From Paucidesulfovibrio sp036541255 (GTDB lineage: Bacteria > Desulfobacterota > Desulfovibrionia > Desulfovibrionales > Desulfovibrionaceae), in assembly GCA_036541255.1 (NCBI GenBank), contig JAZHDD010000009.1, forward strand, positions 27,928 to 91,927: DNA of 64,000 bases. The letters are read 5' to 3'. The notes beneath the pieces are model-generated. The model worked only from the letters and a program-made list of their open reading frames with translations. It had not been told where the DNA came from and made no database searches. Within the stretch, counting starts at the first letter, position 1, and the number at the start of each line of letters is the position of its first letter. This document shows, piece after piece, positions 61,054 through 64,000 of the stretch. Position numbers and translations under genes: made by a program.

Positions 61054-61106
61054 GCCGCCGCCCGGAAAGCACAGCCGGCCCCCCAGCCAGAATTCCGGGC
61101 GGCGGC
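61054..61106 (+). promoter_or_regulatory. 14-bp hairpin before the CobW-type gene
   Basis: GCCGCCGCCCGGAA and its perfect complement enclose a 25-nt loop in the 95-bp gap after the MBL gene. The stem's last bases begin CTCCT (61106-61110), which can also pair with the AGGAG ribosome site at 61115-61119. A switch of the start site is possible but untested. Confidence 0.5.
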
Positions 61107-61126
61107 TCCTCCTCAGGAGCGTTATC

Positions 61127-62986
61127 ATGTCTGCGGTGCCTGATCATATCTGTCCGCCTGGAGTCCTGGAGAGCCTGGACCGGGCTGCGCCGGAACTGCT
61201 CAAAGCCTTGCTGGTCCGCTCGAATTTCATTCCGGGCGTACGCCACCGATTGGGCTGGCGGGGTATCAAGGACTGCCGTCTGGACACCGAGGCCTGGACC
61301 ATGCGCGTGCAGGACCGGCCGGGTGTGTTCGGCATCCGCCTGCTCGACGTGCAAACTTTGAGAAGCGTCTGCGAGGGAGCGTTTCCGCTCAGCTATTTCC
61401 CGCATCCGGAAGAGGACCTTGTGGAATGCTATTCCGTGCGGGCAGGCCTGATTGCCCAGAGCGGGGAGTATCTCGACCGGGTGCGTTGCTATCTGGCCCA
61501 TCCTGAATTGCGCGAGCTGTTCACCGTGGGCATGGTGCGCCTTGCCGTGGACACGGAAAGCCGCACTTGCTGCCTGACCATGCAGGCTCCGGGCCGTTCC
61601 CTGATAACGGCGAGACAGGGCGTGCGCGTCCAGCATGAGGGCAGGGAAGTCGAATTGGTGGCTCCTGGCGGCGCGGATCAGGATTTGGCCGCCTGGGACG
61701 TTGCCCTGCCGTTTTTCCGTACACTCGCAGCCACGACTTCTTTCAGCATGCGCCAAGGGCCGTGCAATGTGCAGGGGCATGACCGTCCCGGGCGGGAAAT
61801 CAGCTATGACGAGTCCGGGGCCTTTTGTTCGACACGGCCATTGGAAGAGTCCGAGCATTCCTTGCGCCTCTGCTATGGGACCGGCCCATGGGACGTGTTG
61901 GAAAAGGAACTTTTCAAGGAAAATTGGCACGAAAATCTGGCTTGGTCCTGGAACACTGGTCAGGAGCGCCCTGCCGCGCTTGCGGACGAGCCCTGGTGGG
62001 ATGCCGAGGTCCCGGGGGCGCGCAACAGCCTGGACAAGAACAGCCTGGGTATTGCGGAGCGCCCGGTTCTGCTCGTGCTCAGCGGGTTCCTCGGCGCGGG
62101 CAAGACCACATTCCTGCAACATTTCATCGAACATCAGGCCGCGCACAATCAATTCGTGGCCGTGATCCAGAACGAGATAGGCGAACAAGGCCTGGACAGC
62201 CGCCTGCTGGATCAGCAATACGCCGTGACCGAAGTGGACGAGGGCTGTGTGTGCTGTTCCCTGGTGGGCTCACTCAAGGCCGCAGTGCATGACATCCTGC
62301 AACGCTTCCAGCCCGATTGCATCGTCCTGGAGACCACAGGACTGGCCAATCCTGCCAATTTGCTCGGTGAGCTGGGCGAACTGGAAGAGCTTGTGGAATT
62401 CGATTCCGTGACCACGCTGGTGGACGGGGCCGAAGGCTTGCATTGTCTGGAAAAATATGAAGTGGCGCGGGAGCAGGCCCGGACCGCGGATTTGCTGGTG
62501 CTGAACAAGATCGACCTGATCGATACGGAACAACGGCTGGAGCTGGAGGGGCGGCTCCGCAAGCTGAACCCGCGCGCGCCCATCGTTTACGCCGAGCAGG
62601 GCGATGTGCCGCCCGGACTGCTCTTCGGCGTGAATTTGCGGCGCGAACTCAAGGGAGGGCGGCTGCTCGCGCCGTTTTTGCCGGACCTGCGCCGTCCAGA
62701 CCATAGCCATGACCGGATGTCCTCAATTCGCCTGCCCCAGCCTGATCCGCTTCGGCTTGACTGCCTGATGGCGACGCTGGAAAAGCTTCCGGAGAGCATC
62801 TTCCGGCTCAAGGGGCTGGTGCGGATTCAGGGACAGGAACAACTCCATGTGGTGCAGTGCGTGGCCGGGCGTTGTTCCGTGTATCCGGCCAACAGCGACA
62901 TGCGCGCCTGCGATCCCTTTCTCGTGGCCATCGGCACGGATGCCAGGTCCTTTGCCGAGCGTGAGCCTTTTGCTCATTGCTGCTGA
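61127..62986 (+). CDS. CobW/G3E-family GTPase fused to an unknown N-terminal domain
   Basis: A 619-residue protein. Residues 1-315 form a Cys- and Trp-containing region I do not recognise. From about 315 it is a G3E metallochaperone GTPase: P-loop SGFLGAGKTT (319-328), a CxCC metal motif at C374-x-C376-C377, NKID for guanine, and a CobW C-terminal domain (about 540-619) that ends HCC. G3E proteins load zinc, cobalt or nickel into client metalloproteins. Usual members are 300-400 residues, so this is a fusion. Its place after a Tat-exported MBL enzyme suggests it delivers the metal to that enzyme or works in the same pathway. Confidence 0.85.
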   Translation: MSAVPDHICPPGVLESLDRAAPELLKALLVRSNFIPGVRHRLGWRGIKDCRLDTEAWTMRVQDRPGVFGIRLLDVQTLRSVCEGAFPLSYFPHPEEDLVECYSVRAGLIAQSGEYLDRVRCYLAHPELRELFTVGMVRLAVDTESRTCCLTMQAPGRSLITARQGVRVQHEGREVELVAPGGADQDLAAWDVALPFFRTLAATTSFSMRQGPCNVQGHDRPGREISYDESGAFCSTRPLEESEHSLRLCYGTGPWDVLEKELFKENWHENLAWSWNTGQERPAALADEPWWDAEVPGARNSLDKNSLGIAERPVLLVLSGFLGAGKTTFLQHFIEHQAAHNQFVAVIQNEIGEQGLDSRLLDQQYAVTEVDEGCVCCSLVGSLKAAVHDILQRFQPDCIVLETTGLANPANLLGELGELEELVEFDSVTTLVDGAEGLHCLEKYEVAREQARTADLLVLNKIDLIDTEQRLELEGRLRKLNPRAPIVYAEQGDVPPGLLFGVNLRRELKGGRLLAPFLPDLRRPDHSHDRMSSIRLPQPDPLRLDCLMATLEKLPESIFRLKGLVRIQGQEQLHVVQCVAGRCSVYPANSDMRACDPFLVAIGTDARSFAEREPFAHCC

Positions 62987-63020
62987 GCCGAAAAGGAAGT
63001 GCGGAACCGTTGATGATCGG

Positions 63021-63293
63021 TCAGCTCAGCGCGGCCAAGGCCGCCTGGCAGACGGCCAGGGCCGCATCAGGATCTTCTTGCTGAAAGAGCCGGTCTTCCT
63101 TGGCGAAGACCGCGCGCCAGAGATTGCAGTCCGGTGATTTGGGACGGGCGTCGAGCAGCCGGAATTCAAACCCTTGGGCCTCCAGAAGCCCTGCCATTTG
63201 CAGCGCTTCGTTGATATGCAGCGTGGCCTGCTCGGGCAGTTCGGTGCCCAGGCGCTGGCGCAGGGCCTGCTGCAACGCTTTGCGGTCAATCAT
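63021..63293 (-). CDS. Small hypothetical protein
   Basis: A 90-residue soluble protein, mostly helical at both ends with a beta-like middle, without a recognised family. The ATG at 63293 overlaps the upstream gene by ATGA; an open frame continues to 63323 but lacks a good start. Convergent with the CobW-type gene, with no obvious terminator between. Possibly co-translated partner of the next gene. Confidence 0.6.
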   Translation of the reverse strand: MIDRKALQQALRQRLGTELPEQATLHINEALQMAGLLEAQGFEFRLLDARPKSPDCNLWRAVFAKEDRLFQQEDPDAALAVCQAALAALS

Positions 63294-63721
63294 TTTGCCT
63301 CTCCTTGCGCGGCAACGGCGCAAGCTTCGCTCAGACGGGTTTCCACATACCGCAGGCGTTCTTCGTCCCAGTCGTCCACATCAAAACAGATGGCGTCTTT
63401 GCCGAGCAAACCGCCCGGTACATAATCGCCCATCTGTTCCGGGTCCGTGACCATATCACCGTAAAAGCAGACTGAAAGCCAACGCTGGCTCGGGTCGTCG
63501 TCAATGATATCCACCATGGCGAACAGGTCGCGGGATGTCTGGCGATCATGCCCGGCGCGCAGGGAATAGGTGATGCCCGGCCGTGCATGCCATTGCAGGC
63601 AGGCTCCCTCCAGCTCCTCGCAATGTTGCTTGAGCCGAAGGAAACATTCTTTGCAGCGACATTCATTGTCTTCCCAGTTTTCAAGAAGATCGTTGAGAGC
63701 AATGCGCGAAGCTTCTGTCAT
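63290..63721 (-). CDS. Hypothetical Cys-containing protein
   Basis: A 143-residue soluble protein. The N-terminal CRCKECFLRLKQHC (C22, C24, C27 and C34) could bind metal, and the middle and C-terminal parts are acidic (DIIDDDPSQ, DVDDWDEERL). I see no family match. It is upstream of, and overlaps by 4 bp, the small gene at 63021-63293. Its promoter region is the AT-rich stretch to the window end. Confidence 0.6.
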   Translation of the reverse strand: MTEASRIALNDLLENWEDNECRCKECFLRLKQHCEELEGACLQWHARPGITYSLRAGHDRQTSRDLFAMVDIIDDDPSQRWLSVCFYGDMVTDPEQMGDYVPGGLLGKDAICFDVDDWDEERLRYVETRLSEACAVAAQGEAK

Positions 63722-64000
63722 GACGAAAACGTCCTTTTGTGTGATATTGTCTAGTGTGCATGTCCGGTATCTTGTTCGATTTGGTCAGATTGTGTCTGTT
63801 GAGTTCTTCATAAGCGTTATTTCCGTATTGTGTATTTTTATACTGTTGCGGTCTGAATAGTAGCAATATGTTTATATGCCGCGTATTGCTATAAGCATTG
63901 CATTATTTTGTCAACCTGTTGAGTTTGATTTTCAGCATCGATATATGCTGACGCGTGGCTGCCCGCCGCCTAAAAAAAGGACGCGCGGACGCTTTTACTG
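63722..64000. promoter_or_regulatory. AT-rich end region with two inverted repeats
   Basis: No supported gene. AGCAATA / TATTGCT (63862-63868 and 63884-63890) and TCAGCAT / ATGCTGA around CGATAT (63932-63951) are perfect 7-bp inverted repeats. They sit 140-230 bp upstream of the minus-strand gene at 63721 and may serve it or a gene beyond the window. Confidence 0.4.

Noticed and set aside
1..64000. CRISPR array, prophage, transposase or tRNA genes
   Set aside because: I read the gaps between genes for regularly spaced repeats, cloverleaf-like sequence and transposase or integrase motifs, and saw none. A tRNA or CRISPR search program was not available.

Overview
The window looks like a chromosomal segment of a GC-rich sulfate-reducing deltaproteobacterium of the Desulfovibrio type (Desulfovibrionaceae). 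The evidence is a selenocysteine formate dehydrogenase, molybdenum/tungsten-linked genes, Cys-cluster sensor kinases, TauE-type sulfite exporters and hopanoid genes. Gene density is high, overlaps of the ATGA type are common, and many convergent gene pairs are separated by strong bidirectional terminators. I see no tRNA or rRNA gene, insertion sequence, prophage or CRISPR array.

Left part (1-8.3 kb) is molybdenum redox biology. It holds a Tat-exported formate dehydrogenase alpha subunit with an in-frame UGA and SECIS (its 3' end is outside the window), a ModE-type DNA-binding protein, and a soluble molybdopterin oxidoreductase. Divergent from that enzyme are a four-cluster Fe-S subunit, a TauE/SafE exporter and an unknown membrane protein. 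A related block at 52.3-55.0 kb carries modC, modA, modB and a TrmO/TsaA gene.

From 9 to 16.7 kb a tight co-oriented set encodes a PhnD-like lipoprotein, a histidine kinase with a Cys-rich insert, a lone receiver, a PEP-synthase-like protein lacking the PEP/pyruvate barrel, a phosphatase-YkgJ fusion and an APS-reductase-like protein without the usual catalytic tail. From 16.9 to 23 kb lies an xseA / M23 peptidase / xseB / ispA / dxs / lipoprotein operon. Housekeeping genes follow (YchJ-like, arfB, exonuclease, proS, ispG, lgt), then a PAS-GGDEF protein, a TetR-controlled RND efflux operon and ispH. From 39.4 to 44.8 kb are hopanoid genes (hpnH, hpnG-like, shc) preceded by two exported proteins. 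dxs, ispA, ispG and ispH in the same window would supply the isoprenoid precursors for hopanoids. From 45 to 49 kb is a motility block: STAS, FapA-like, MotA, two MotB paralogues and a hemerythrin. glnS, a second M23 peptidase and the mod operon follow.

The right end (55.6-63.7 kb) is the least familiar part. It has a PAS/GAF sensor, then a FadR-type GntR regulator preceded by several TTGGTTC/ACCAA boxes. Next come a small protein with a twin-arginine-like start, a His- and Trp-rich polytopic membrane protein of about 470 residues, a Tat-exported metallo-beta-lactamase-fold enzyme, and a 619-residue protein joining an unrecognised N-terminal domain to a CobW/G3E metallochaperone GTPase. This gene set is my main candidate for an undescribed system: a regulated membrane/periplasmic metalloenzyme with its own metal-delivery factor.
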